The notes: generated from the sequence alone by a model not told the origin. Positions 41,654 to 49,805 are shown, counted from the stretch's first letter. The stretch is 64,000 nt of DNA from Actinobacillus genomosp. 1 (GCF_029774175.1 NZ_CP103834.1:2304402-2368401); one strand, 5' to 3'. Translations and numbers: made by a program.

Positions 41654-42403
41654 ATGAAAAAATCCATAATTATCCCCGCCCTTGATTTGATTGATGGCAA
41701 GGTAGTGCGGTTACATCAGGGCGATTATGCCAAGCAAACCACTTATTCCGACAATCCTATTGAGCAATTCGCCAGCTACCTTGCACAAGGAGCGGAGCAG
41801 TTGCATTTGGTGGATTTGACAGGGGCGAAAGATCCTGCGAAAAGACAGACCGCACTTATCGGCAAGATTATTGCGGAGACAAATTGCCAAATCCAAGTGG
41901 GCGGTGGTATTCGTACCGAGCAAGATGTGGCGGATTTATTGGCGGTGGGGGCGAATCGTGTGGTGATTGGCTCAACGGCAGTAAAAGATCGGGCAATGGT
42001 TAAGGGTTGGTTTGAAAAATATGGTGCGGAAAAATTTGTCTTGGCGTTAGACGTAAACATTGACGCAAGCGGTCAAAAAATTATTGCGATTAGCGGTTGG
42101 CAAGAGGCGAGTGGCGTGTCGCTCGAAGAGCTGATCGAAGATTATCAAGCGGTCGGATTGCAGCACGTTTTATGCACCGATATTTCCCGAGACGGCACGC
42201 TAGCTGGCTCGAACGTGGATCTTTACCGTGAAATCTGTGTCAAATACCCTGAAATTAATTTCCAATCGTCAGGCGGAATCGGTTCGCTTGACGATATCAA
42301 GGCGTTGAAAGGCACAGGCGTAGCGGGCGTAATCGTTGGGCGTGCGTTGTTAGAAGGTAAATTTAATGTGGCGGAGGCAATCGAATGTTGGCAAAACGGA
42401 TAA
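41654..42403 (+). CDS. hisA: ProFAR isomerase HisA
   Basis: Isomerises 5'-ProFAR to PRFAR; a TIM barrel of 249 residues with the catalytic aspartates in PALDLIDGKVVRLHQGDY and TDISRDGTLAGSN, and phosphate-binding GGGIRT and SSGGIGSLDDI. The ATG at 41654 follows CAGGAAAC; the longer frame from 41510 runs through hisH and the palindromes. A Haemophilus-type uptake core is at 41849, plus Apl-type ones near 42066 and 42149. Overlaps hisF by 19 nt. Confidence 0.97.
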   Translation: MKKSIIIPALDLIDGKVVRLHQGDYAKQTTYSDNPIEQFASYLAQGAEQLHLVDLTGAKDPAKRQTALIGKIIAETNCQIQVGGGIRTEQDVADLLAVGANRVVIGSTAVKDRAMVKGWFEKYGAEKFVLALDVNIDASGQKIIAISGWQEASGVSLEELIEDYQAVGLQHVLCTDISRDGTLAGSNVDLYREICVKYPEINFQSSGGIGSLDDIKALKGTGVAGVIVGRALLEGKFNVAEAIECWQNG

Positions 42404-43158
42404 TCCCTTGTTTGGACGTGCGTGATGGTCAGGTGGTCAAAGGCGTGCAGTTCCGCAACCACGAAATTATTGGCGATATTGTACCGCTTGCGAAACGCTA
42501 TGCGGAAGAAGGGGCGGACGAGTTAGTGTTTTACGACATTACCGCCTCATCGGACGGTCGCACGGTGGATAAAAGCTGGGTGGAGCGTGTGGCACAAGTG
42601 ATCGATATTCCGTTTTGTGTGGCGGGTGGAATCAAAACCCTTGAAGATGCAGAAAAATTATTCGCTTTCGGAGCGGATAAAATTTCGATAAATTCGCCCG
42701 CACTTGCCGATCCGAATTTGATTACCGCATTGGCGGATCGCTTTGGCGTGCAAGCGGTGGTGGTGGGTATTGATAGTTGGTTTGAAAAAGAAACCGGCAA
42801 ATATTGGGTTAATCAATATACCGGCGATGAAAAACGTACTCGCCAAACCAACTGGCAACTGCTCGACTGGGTGCAAGAAGTGCAAAAACGTGGAGCAGGC
42901 GAAGTCGTGTTAAATATGATGAACCAAGACGGTGTGCGTAATGGCTATGATTTGGTGCAACTGAAAAAAGTGCGTGATGTGTGCAACGTGCCGTTAATCG
43001 CTTCAGGCGGTGCAGGCGAAATGGTGCATTTCCGAGATGCGTTTGTAGAGGCGAATGTGGACGGAGCTTTGGCTGCAAGCGTATTCCATAAGCGGATTAT
43101 TGAGATTGGTGAGTTGAAGGAATATCTTGCGAAAGCAGGTGTGGAGATTCGGAGATGA
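42385..43158 (+). CDS. hisF: Imidazole glycerol phosphate synthase subunit HisF
   Basis: Cyclase subunit making imidazole glycerol phosphate and AICAR from PRFAR with ammonia from HisH. 257 residues, TIM barrel. The catalytic aspartates are in RIIPCLDVRDGQVVKGVQF and NMMNQDGVRNGYD; phosphate sites AGGIKT and ASGGAGE. It starts inside the end of hisA, the only his junction here (with no gap) that carries no palindrome. Confidence 0.98.
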   Translation: MLAKRIIPCLDVRDGQVVKGVQFRNHEIIGDIVPLAKRYAEEGADELVFYDITASSDGRTVDKSWVERVAQVIDIPFCVAGGIKTLEDAEKLFAFGADKISINSPALADPNLITALADRFGVQAVVVGIDSWFEKETGKYWVNQYTGDEKRTRQTNWQLLDWVQEVQKRGAGEVVLNMMNQDGVRNGYDLVQLKKVRDVCNVPLIASGGAGEMVHFRDAFVEANVDGALAASVFHKRIIEIGELKEYLAKAGVEIRR

Positions 43159-43165
43159 TTGGATT

Positions 43166-43266
43166 CCTAGCACTAACGTGCTAGGTTAAGCATAGTTCTG
43201 TCGCTCTGCGACAGTTTAGGTTGCGGAGCAACCATATTATACGTAACCCCATACGTTAGTATGGGG
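43166..43266. repeat. Palindrome cluster, hisF-hisIE gap (composite type 1, inverted)
   Basis: CCTAGCAC-TAAC-GTGCTAGG (43166-43185); CATAG; CTGTCGC-TCT-GCGACAG (43198-43214); GGTTGC-GGA-GCAACC (43219-43233); CCCCATAC-GTTA-GTATGGGG (43247-43266). Part order is the reverse of the hisH-hisA cluster, so it is the same composite in opposite orientation. Confidence 0.93.
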
Positions 43267-43309
43267 GACTAGTCATCAAAACTATAAGCAGTCAAATTTT
43301 AGGAAAAAT

Positions 43310-43951
43310 ATGCAAAACAAAATCAACTGGCAAAAAGTCGATCAATTACTTCCCGTCATTATCCAACATTTCCAAACCAGTGAAGTGTTAATGTTGGGCT
43401 ATATGAACCAAGAAGCATTAAATAAAACCTTAGCGGAAAAAGTGGTAACTTTCTATTCTCGCACCAAACAACGTTTGTGGACAAAAGGCGAAACCTCGGG
43501 GCATTTTTTAAATGTAGTGGATATGAGTTTGGATTGCGATAACGATACCTTATTGATTTTAGTGAATCCAATTGGGCCGACTTGCCATACGGGTGAAGGG
43601 AGTTGTTTCCATCAATTCGAGAGCCAGTCTGAAGGCGATTGGACGTGGTTTGCGAAATTGGAACAAGTACTTGCCGAGCGCAAATATGCCGATCCAGAAA
43701 GCTCTTATACCGCCAAACTCTATACTAAAGGTGTGAAGAAAATCGCTCAGAAGGTGGGAGAAGAAGGTGTTGAAACCGCATTAGCAGCGGTGTCGCAAGA
43801 TAAAGAAGAAGTGGTAAGTGAAGCGGCAGATTTAGCCTATCACTTGACCGTATTATTGCATTCGATGAATCTTGAATGGGGCGATGTGATTGCTAAATTA
43901 AAAGAGCGTCATCAGGGCATCGGGCTTCATCCGGAAGGTTCAAATAAATAA
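43310..43951 (+). CDS. hisI: Bifunctional PRA-CH / PRA-PH protein HisIE
   Basis: Phosphoribosyl-AMP cyclohydrolase plus phosphoribosyl-ATP pyrophosphatase, steps two and three of histidine synthesis. 213 residues. Residues 1-115 are the zinc cyclohydrolase with VVTFYSRTKQRLWTKGETSGH, SLDCDNDTLL and GPTCHTGEGSCF; residues 120-213 are the pyrophosphatase with SYTAKLYTKGVKKIAQKVGEE and DLAYHLTVLLH. Last gene of the operon, followed by a USS-pair terminator. Confidence 0.97.
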   Translation: MQNKINWQKVDQLLPVIIQHFQTSEVLMLGYMNQEALNKTLAEKVVTFYSRTKQRLWTKGETSGHFLNVVDMSLDCDNDTLLILVNPIGPTCHTGEGSCFHQFESQSEGDWTWFAKLEQVLAERKYADPESSYTAKLYTKGVKKIAQKVGEEGVETALAAVSQDKEEVVSEAADLAYHLTVLLHSMNLEWGDVIAKLKERHQGIGLHPEGSNK

Positions 43952-43953
43952 TA

Positions 43954-43998
43954 CAAGCGGTTGGATTTTGTAAAAAATTTGCAAAATTTGACCGCTTG
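43954..43998 (+). terminator. USS inverted-pair terminator of the his operon
   Basis: CAAGCGGTTggATTTTg (from 43954) pairs imperfectly with gCAAAATttgACCGCTTG (to 43998). The left arm contains the full ACAAGCGGT core. Confidence 0.75.
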
Positions 43999-44026
43999 CG
44001 TATAATTCGCCCCTCAAAATTGGTTG

Positions 44027-44071
44027 CCGAGTTCCCTTACCTCGGCTTTTTTATTTTTAAAAAGGAACAAT
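44027..44071 (+). promoter_or_regulatory. Candidate preQ1-type riboswitch or attenuator in the yhhQ leader
   Basis: GCCGAG-TTCCCTTAC-CTCGGC is followed by TTTTTTATTTTT, then the ribosome site AAAGGAAC and the yhhQ ATG. The loop TTCC can pair with GGAA of the ribosome site, giving a small H-type pseudoknot, which is the general layout of class I preQ1 riboswitches. The gene downstream is a queuosine precursor transporter. The T-run offers a terminator reading as well. The A-rich tail is longer than usual. Confidence 0.5.
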
Positions 44072-44737
44072 ATGAACTTTCAAATTGATTTTTCAGACGC
44101 ACAAAAGCGTCGTTCTCTAGTTTTACTTTCCCTTTTCCATATCTTTATTATCGCTATCAGTAACTATTTGGTGCAGATTACTTTTGAGGTAAAGATTCCG
44201 TTTAGCGATACTGTGATTCCGACCACTTGGGGGACTTTTACTTTCCCGTTTGTGTTTTTGGCGACAGATTTAACCGTACGTGTATTTGGAGCAAGCCTTG
44301 CCCGCAAAATTATTTTCGTCGGAATGTTGCCGGCATTGCTGATTAGTTATGTGATTTCAGTGCTGTTTTTCGAGACACAATTCCAAGGCTTTAATGCGTT
44401 AAACGAATTTAATCTGTTTGTGTTCCGTATCGCTTTAGCCAGTTTCTGTGCTTATGTAGTCGGGCAGTTATTGGATATTGTGGTGTTTAACCGCTTACGT
44501 CAGGGCAAAACTTGGTGGCTTGCGCCGATGTGTTCGACCATTTTCGGCACCTTGATTGATACCTTCGCTTTCTTTGCGGTGGCGTTTTATAAAAGCGATG
44601 ATGCTTATATGGCGGAACATTGGTTCACCATTGGTACAGTGGACTATGCGTTTAAGCTGTTTGTCAGCTTATTGCTGTTTTTACCGTTGTACGGTGTGTT
44701 ACTCAATTATTTAGTCAAAAAATTTAAACTGAAATAG
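44072..44737 (+). CDS. yhhQ: Queuosine precursor transporter YhhQ (VUT family)
   Basis: Inner-membrane transporter of preQ0/preQ1 (or queuine), 221 residues from ATG 44072 (AAGGAAC upstream); the longer frame from 44024 runs through the leader hairpin. Six or so hydrophobic helices with family marks DTVIPTTWGTFTFPFVFLATDLTVRVFG and CSTIFGTLIDTFAFFAVAF. It complements QueH at 2989 in the queuosine pathway and carries a possible preQ1 leader. Confidence 0.92.
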   Translation: MNFQIDFSDAQKRRSLVLLSLFHIFIIAISNYLVQITFEVKIPFSDTVIPTTWGTFTFPFVFLATDLTVRVFGASLARKIIFVGMLPALLISYVISVLFFETQFQGFNALNEFNLFVFRIALASFCAYVVGQLLDIVVFNRLRQGKTWWLAPMCSTIFGTLIDTFAFFAVAFYKSDDAYMAEHWFTIGTVDYAFKLFVSLLLFLPLYGVLLNYLVKKFKLK

Positions 44738-44743
44738 TCGTTT

Positions 44744-44784
44744 GGGGATTATGCTGAAAAAAGGTATAATCCCCTTACTTTTTT
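44744..44784 (+). terminator. Terminator after yhhQ
   Basis: GGGGATTAT (44744-44752) and ATAATCCCC (44766-44774), then TTACTTTTTT. Confidence 0.85.
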
Positions 44785-44842
44785 CTGCGTATTTGCAAGA
44801 AAATTGAGAATTTAACCGCTTGAATTAAGAAGAGAGAACAGC

Positions 44843-45649
44843 ATGAGCAAGATTCCATTAAGAACCGAAGAAGAGATTGAGAAATTACGTGTCGCTTGTA
44901 AATTAGCCTCTGACGTATTAGTAATGATTGAGCCGTATGTGAAAGAAGGCGTAAGCACCGCAGAATTAGACCGTATTTGTCATGAATATATCGTAAACGA
45001 ACAGCAGGCGATTCCGGCGTGTTTAAACTATCATGGCTTCCCGAATGCGACTTGTATTTCATTAAACGAAGTGGTGTGCCACGGTATTCCGAGTGCGGAT
45101 CGTAAATTGAAAAAAGGCGATATTCTAAATATTGACGTAACGGTGATTAAAGACGGTTACTACGGCGACAACTCAAAAATGTATGTGGTTGGCGAGCCGA
45201 GCATTCGAGATAAACGTTTAATTGACGTAACGTTAGAATCGCTTTATATCGGTTTACGTACGGTAAAACCGGGCATTCGTTTAAAAGAAATCGGTAAAAC
45301 CATTCAGCAATATGTTGAGAAGCAAGGTTTCTCGGTGGTGCGTGAATACTGCGGTCACGGTATCGGTACCGAATTCCATTGCGATCCGCAAGTGCTTCAC
45401 TATAACTCGGATGACGGTGGAGTGGTGTTACAAGAAGGTATGGTGTTTACCATTGAGCCGATGGTGAATGCGGGTAAAAAAGAAATCCGTAATATGCCTG
45501 ACGGTTGGACGGTGAAAACCAAAGACCGTAGCCATTCAGCACAGTTTGAACATCAAATTGTGGTAACCAAAGAAGGCTGTGAAGTGATGACGATTCGTGA
45601 TGAAGAAATTGCCGAAGGCAGAATTTCTCGCATTATGAAAAACGTTTAA
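44843..45649 (+). CDS. map: Methionine aminopeptidase type I
   Basis: Removes N-terminal methionine from new proteins. 268 residues of the short bacterial form without the zinc-finger extension. The dimetal ligands are seen in ILNIDVTVIKDGYYGDNS (two aspartates), CGHGIGTEFH (His), FTIEPMV (Glu) and QFEHQIVV (Glu). AAGAGAGAACAGC precedes the start. Monocistronic, with a clear terminator. In many relatives map lies by rpsB; not here. Confidence 0.96.
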   Translation: MSKIPLRTEEEIEKLRVACKLASDVLVMIEPYVKEGVSTAELDRICHEYIVNEQQAIPACLNYHGFPNATCISLNEVVCHGIPSADRKLKKGDILNIDVTVIKDGYYGDNSKMYVVGEPSIRDKRLIDVTLESLYIGLRTVKPGIRLKEIGKTIQQYVEKQGFSVVREYCGHGIGTEFHCDPQVLHYNSDDGGVVLQEGMVFTIEPMVNAGKKEIRNMPDGWTVKTKDRSHSAQFEHQIVVTKEGCEVMTIRDEEIAEGRISRIMKNV

Positions 45650-45660
45650 TCGTGATAAAT

Positions 45661-45694
45661 AAAAAATCCACCGTTATAAGCGGTGGATTTTTTT
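45661..45694. terminator. Bidirectional terminator after map
   Basis: AAATCCACCG-TTATAAG-CGGTGGATTT with T-runs on both sides, between convergent genes. Confidence 0.88.
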
Positions 45695-45717
45695 ATGTTT
45701 TTTGCAATGAGATGTAA

Positions 45718-46212
45718 CTAGGCTTTAGTCAGGATTTCTAACAGTTCGGCTTCCACTTGTTTGCCGAATTTACCCATACGGAAATCCGCTTTCAATTCAT
45801 CAAATTTTTCCGGTTCCGCTTCCATTTTCTGTTTTAAGAATTGCGGAAATTCACATAAAACCAGTTCGGTTTTGCCGTTACGAATATCAAAGATACTTGG
45901 AATTTTCTGTGCGGAAATGACCGCTTGTTGTTGCTCGTCACTGTCAAAATGTTTGCGCTCTTTGTTATCTTTACGGGCAACGTATTTTACGTTGATATTC
46001 GGATTGAGTTTGGTCATACGTTGGAAATAAGCGACAATTTCCACACAGTCCGGGCAATAAGGCTCCGCCATCACCAGCCAGTCGCCCTGTACGCCGACGG
46101 CTTTGAGTTTTTCTTCGGTTTCCGTTTCAAGTTTGACATCAACATAAACTTCAAGCTGATTTTCACGGTCTTCGTCACTACTAAATTCTAAATATTCATA
46201 AAAATGTGCCAT
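45718..46212 (-). CDS. Thioredoxin-like family protein with CPDC motif
   Basis: 164 residues, no signal peptide, so cytosolic. AEPYCPDCVEIVAYFQRM near residue 50 is a thioredoxin-fold CxxC helix, and QKIPSIFDIRNGKTE carries the cis-proline. The N-terminal 40 residues are acidic (FSSDEDRENQLEV). Relatives are annotated only as thioredoxin family or YbbN/Trx-like; a thiol-disulfide exchange role is inferred. Gene stands alone between map and the scr genes. Confidence 0.82.
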   Translation of the reverse strand: MAHFYEYLEFSSDEDRENQLEVYVDVKLETETEEKLKAVGVQGDWLVMAEPYCPDCVEIVAYFQRMTKLNPNINVKYVARKDNKERKHFDSDEQQQAVISAQKIPSIFDIRNGKTELVLCEFPQFLKQKMEAEPEKFDELKADFRMGKFGKQVEAELLEILTKA

Positions 46213-46244
46213 AGGTTATCCTTTTAAAATTAACGGTATCGGTT

Positions 46245-47264
46245 TTAGTGTCGCCAAATAATTTCGCAATCTACTTTGGCATTGTTAATCGTTTTACGCT
46301 GCAGTTTTTCTCGCATTAATTGGAAAGTTCTTAATGCAATTTGATCGTGATCTTGCGCAATCGAGTGAATATGAAAAGGGAGTGCGTCAAGTAAATGATG
46401 ATCGTCAAAGGTGGCTAAATGTAATTCTTGATTCATCAATTTCGCCATTTGTTTATGTTCGGTTAAATAGCGCAATACGCCTTCCAAAATGGTATAAGAA
46501 GCGGTAAACACCGCTTCCGGTAAACGTCCTAAACGCTCAACCACTTCGGCAAACATTGCATAGCCCGATTCCGGTTGGTAATCTTTATGTAAAATCCAAT
46601 CGCTTTTTACCGCTAAATGCGATTGCTCCAAGCCTTCGTAAAAGCCTTCCAAACGAGAAGCACTCGGCGAAAGCGAAAGTTGTCCGCCTAAATAGAAAAA
46701 TTCTTTCGGTTGATAGGCTCTTACGATATTTTCCACCAATTTCGCTACGCTGGGCGTGTCGTCGCTGATAATGTAATTCAGCTCCAAATTCGGAATATGG
46801 CGGTCGATATGCAAGACCGGCGTATGCCTAATGATTTTCTTATAATAATTCGGGTCTTGATGTGTCGGAGCGGTAATCAGTAAATCTACTTGGCGATCAA
46901 GCAAGCGATCGATGACCAATTTTTCTTGTTGAGGATTATCGTCGGAACAAGCGATAACAAGCTGTAAACCGTTTTCTCGGCACAGTTTCTCAAGATTACG
47001 GGCAGTGGAAGCAAAGCCGTAGTTGGTCAAATCGGGAATTACCAAACCGATTACGTTAGAACGCTGCGCTTGTAACGCTTTCGCATAGATATTCGCACGA
47101 TAACCGTATTGTTCGGCGATCGCTTGAACTTTTTGGCGCGTTTCAAGTTTGATGCGGAAATCATCACTTCTACCGTTGAGAATCATACTGGCAGTAGTTT
47201 TAGATACGCCGCTGAGCATTGCAATATCATTGAGCGTTAAACGTTTTTTAGATTTAGATTCCAC
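46245..47264 (-). CDS. scrR: LacI-family repressor of the sucrose genes (ScrR-like)
   Basis: 339 residues. The LacI-type DNA-binding head is TLNDIAMLSGVSKTTASMILNGRS (helix-turn-helix) with the hinge helix NIYAKALQAQRSNVIGLVIPD; the rest is the periplasmic-binding-type effector domain. ScrR proteins respond to fructose or fructose 1-phosphate. Position after scrK-scrB on the same strand supports the assignment; a palindromic AAACGGTTT site lies before scrK. It has no visible transporter partner (scrA) in the window. Confidence 0.88.
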   Translation of the reverse strand: MESKSKKRLTLNDIAMLSGVSKTTASMILNGRSDDFRIKLETRQKVQAIAEQYGYRANIYAKALQAQRSNVIGLVIPDLTNYGFASTARNLEKLCRENGLQLVIACSDDNPQQEKLVIDRLLDRQVDLLITAPTHQDPNYYKKIIRHTPVLHIDRHIPNLELNYIISDDTPSVAKLVENIVRAYQPKEFFYLGGQLSLSPSASRLEGFYEGLEQSHLAVKSDWILHKDYQPESGYAMFAEVVERLGRLPEAVFTASYTILEGVLRYLTEHKQMAKLMNQELHLATFDDHHLLDALPFHIHSIAQDHDQIALRTFQLMREKLQRKTINNAKVDCEIIWRH

Positions 47265-47333
47265 AATTTTCTCCTAAAAGACGGCTTCTCAGTTTGAAGC
47301 CGAATAGCGCAAGTTTACTTGCGCTTATTGTTA

Positions 47334-48770
47334 TTATTCGTCTTGAATTTGAATCGGCTGAACTTGAGCGATTTGAGCGGTCAGCGGACGAGAAGTTTCT
47401 AACAGATTAACTCGATTTGCAATAAAGAATCGTGATGTCATTACTTTTTCGCCATTGTTGATGAAAATTTCCACCACCGAACGGTCAAAGAAAATCTCTA
47501 GATTATCGAGTTTCTTAACTTCGCAATGACGCTGGCTACCGAATTTTTCCATTAACTCGGTTTGTTCCGTCTCACTACGATCTAAGGTTAATAAGCCGTT
47601 TTCATAGCGTAGGCTCAATGTTTGTCCTTTATCATTGCTAAAGAAGTTCAATACAAGCGGTTGATTTTCGACAGAAATTTGCAAATAAGCCGTATCCAGA
47701 TTATCGATTGTAATTTTTCGGTTAATTTTGACCGCTTGTTTTGCGACTAATTTAACGATTGGCGTTTGCTGAATTTTACCGTTTACTACTTTTATTTGGC
47801 GTGGCAGACTTAAGGTTGAATGCCATTTATATTTATCGGTCGGATAAGTTAAATCCGGTAAGCCGACCCAACCGAATACGATGCGATCCGTATTTTGTAC
47901 CGACTGCGGTGCATAGAAATCAAAACCGTAATCCAGTTCTTCAATATGCTCGGCGGTTAAGTTATTGCCGTCTAATTTGCCTAGCGCATAGGTCGCGTGA
48001 TAATTGTTTTGGAACTGATGCGCTTCACGCAGTTTACCTTGTGGCGACCAAACAAACACATTTTTACCGCCAAGTTGGAACAGATCCGGACATTCCCACA
48101 TAAACACATTACTGTTATCAAAGTCTTTTACCGCTAATTCGGAAATTAAACGAGGCGTGCTATCGAGATCGTCCATTTCATACACTAAGCAAGTTCCGGT
48201 TAGGTTCTCACGTTGTGCGCCAAGCACAAAGCGAATTTTACCCTCTGCGGTAATAAACGGTTTAGGATCTCGAACGTGCTCGCTATAGCCGGTTGGAGCT
48301 TGGTCGATAATGCAACGTTTTTCTAATAATTTGCCCGATTTATCAAAAATCGCAATGTTTTGGTGCGGAACACGTTGGTTATCGCTCGCACGGCGAGTAT
48401 TGCCGGTGTAAAACGCCACGATTTTGTCTTGCCACATAATCGCACCGCCCGAATAGCAACCGTGTGATTCGAACATTTCATCCGGGATCAAGCGGTCGGA
48501 TTTTTCAAAAGTTTGGAAATCACGGGTAATAAAATGTTCCCAATGTTTCATACCGTGTATGGCATCATAAGGGAACCATTGCGCGAAGATATGATATTTC
48601 TCACCGTCAAAAATTAAGCCGTTCGGATCGTTAAATAAACCGGTTTGCGGGGCTAAATGGTAGGTCGGATAGAAATCCTTATCGGAAAGTACGGTTTGGC
48701 GGATTGTGGCTAATTCGTCTTGCTCTGCGGCGTGTAGGCTTTTGTATTTGCCGTTATTGAAAATCTGCAT
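47334..48770 (-). CDS. scrB: Sucrose-6-phosphate hydrolase (GH32)
   Basis: Cytosolic invertase splitting sucrose 6-phosphate into glucose 6-phosphate and fructose. 478 residues. GH32 catalytic residues: nucleophile Asp in GLFNDPNGLIFDGEKYHIFAQ, the RDP motif in EHVRDPKPF, and the acid Glu in WECPDLFQL. The C-terminal beta-sandwich ends EIFINNGEKVMTSRFF. Between it and scrR lie two hairpins (CGGCTTC/GAAGCCG at 47282 and GCGCAAGT/ACTTGCGC at 47307) that may tune the level of the repressor gene. Confidence 0.94.
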   Translation of the reverse strand: MQIFNNGKYKSLHAAEQDELATIRQTVLSDKDFYPTYHLAPQTGLFNDPNGLIFDGEKYHIFAQWFPYDAIHGMKHWEHFITRDFQTFEKSDRLIPDEMFESHGCYSGGAIMWQDKIVAFYTGNTRRASDNQRVPHQNIAIFDKSGKLLEKRCIIDQAPTGYSEHVRDPKPFITAEGKIRFVLGAQRENLTGTCLVYEMDDLDSTPRLISELAVKDFDNSNVFMWECPDLFQLGGKNVFVWSPQGKLREAHQFQNNYHATYALGKLDGNNLTAEHIEELDYGFDFYAPQSVQNTDRIVFGWVGLPDLTYPTDKYKWHSTLSLPRQIKVVNGKIQQTPIVKLVAKQAVKINRKITIDNLDTAYLQISVENQPLVLNFFSNDKGQTLSLRYENGLLTLDRSETEQTELMEKFGSQRHCEVKKLDNLEIFFDRSVVEIFINNGEKVMTSRFFIANRVNLLETSRPLTAQIAQVQPIQIQDE

Positions 48771-48794
48771 AGTATAAAATCCTAAATTGCAAAA

Positions 48795-48816
48795 AAGCGG
48801 TGAAATTTCACCGCTT
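48795..48816. repeat. Perfect 22-bp USS palindrome between scrK and scrB
   Basis: AAGCGGTGAAA is followed directly by its exact reverse complement TTTCACCGCTT, with no spacer. Unlike the terminator pairs it has no room for a loop beyond the centre, so partial termination or mRNA protection is more likely. Confidence 0.85.
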
Positions 48817-48823
48817 GTTATGA

Positions 48824-49747
48824 TTATTGCGCTAAAAACGCTTCTAGTTCGGCTTTATTCGGTAATGCCGACATCGCACCTTTTGCTGTCGTTGCTAAAG
48901 CGCCTGAAGCGTTCGCTTTGCGAATAACATCCACCAATACGCTTTCGTCTTTCCAATTTTCAACTTGTGATAAACCGGCAAGTAAGCCGCTGACGAACGC
49001 ATCGCCGGCACCGGTGGTATCAACCGGTTTTAACGCTTTACCGGCAACTACTTGGCTATTACCGTTTAAGTGATAAATCGCACCGTCTTTACCTAACGTG
49101 ATAATGATTAATTTCTCCGGATATTGCGCAGTAATCACTTGAGTTGCTTGTTCAAGCGTAGTGGTATCGGTTAATAGCGTTAATTCTTCTTCAGAGAATT
49201 TGAGTACGTCCGCCATCGCTACCACGCGATTGACCACTTGTTTCATTTCATCAAGACTTGCCCAAAGCGATTCACGTAAATTCGGATCAAATGAGAAGAA
49301 ACCGCCAGCTTCTTTTACTCGGCGAATCGCTTCAATTGTGGTTGAGCGAGAAGGATCATTGATAAGCGCAATCGAGCAACAATGTAGGAAATCGCCTTTT
49401 TGGAAAGTCGGTAAATCGCCCACTTCAAGGAATTGATCCGCACTCGGGTTTACCATAAAGGTAAAACTGCGTTCACCGTCGTCTAAACCGACGATAACGG
49501 TGGAAGTACGTTGTTTCGGATCGAGAATCATATGTTCGGTCGAAACCTTTTCCGCATTAAGTGTTTGCTGCATAAATTTGCCAAGCGGATCTAAACCGAC
49601 TCGACCGATAAAGCCGGCTTCAACGCCTAAACGTGAAACTCCCACTGCAACGTTTGCCGGCGCACCGCCCGCACATTTTAAATAATGATTTTCACCGTCC
49701 GGAATTAAATCAACAACGGCATCGCCGGTTACCCAAATTTTGCCCAT
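48824..49747 (-). CDS. scrK: Fructokinase (PfkB family)
   Basis: Phosphorylates fructose released by ScrB to fructose 6-phosphate. 307 residues of the ribokinase fold: sugar-binding CAGGAPANVAVGVSRLG near residue 25, and the anion-hole/catalytic motif PVDTTGAGDAFVSGLLAGL near 245 with the catalytic aspartate. First gene of scrK-scrB-scrR, with a LacI-type operator-like site just upstream. Confidence 0.94.
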   Translation of the reverse strand: MGKIWVTGDAVVDLIPDGENHYLKCAGGAPANVAVGVSRLGVEAGFIGRVGLDPLGKFMQQTLNAEKVSTEHMILDPKQRTSTVIVGLDDGERSFTFMVNPSADQFLEVGDLPTFQKGDFLHCCSIALINDPSRSTTIEAIRRVKEAGGFFSFDPNLRESLWASLDEMKQVVNRVVAMADVLKFSEEELTLLTDTTTLEQATQVITAQYPEKLIIITLGKDGAIYHLNGNSQVVAGKALKPVDTTGAGDAFVSGLLAGLSQVENWKDESVLVDVIRKANASGALATTAKGAMSALPNKAELEAFLAQ

Positions 49748-49791
49748 AATCGTATTCTCTTATCTAGTCAAAAATAGTTAATTTATCTTAG

Positions 49792-49805
49792 CTAAAACGG
49801 TTTAG
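49792..49805 (-). promoter_or_regulatory. Possible ScrR operator upstream of scrK
   Basis: CTAAAACGGTTTAG is palindromic at 12 of 14 positions with the CG-centred core usual for LacI-family sites. It lies 45 bp before the scrK start, in the space shared with nirK. Confidence 0.5.

Noticed and set aside
35509..43266. Possible CRISPR array from regularly occurring repeats in the his region
   Set aside because: Units are palindromes of several families with irregular spacing, separated by whole genes; there are no uniform spacers or cas genes.
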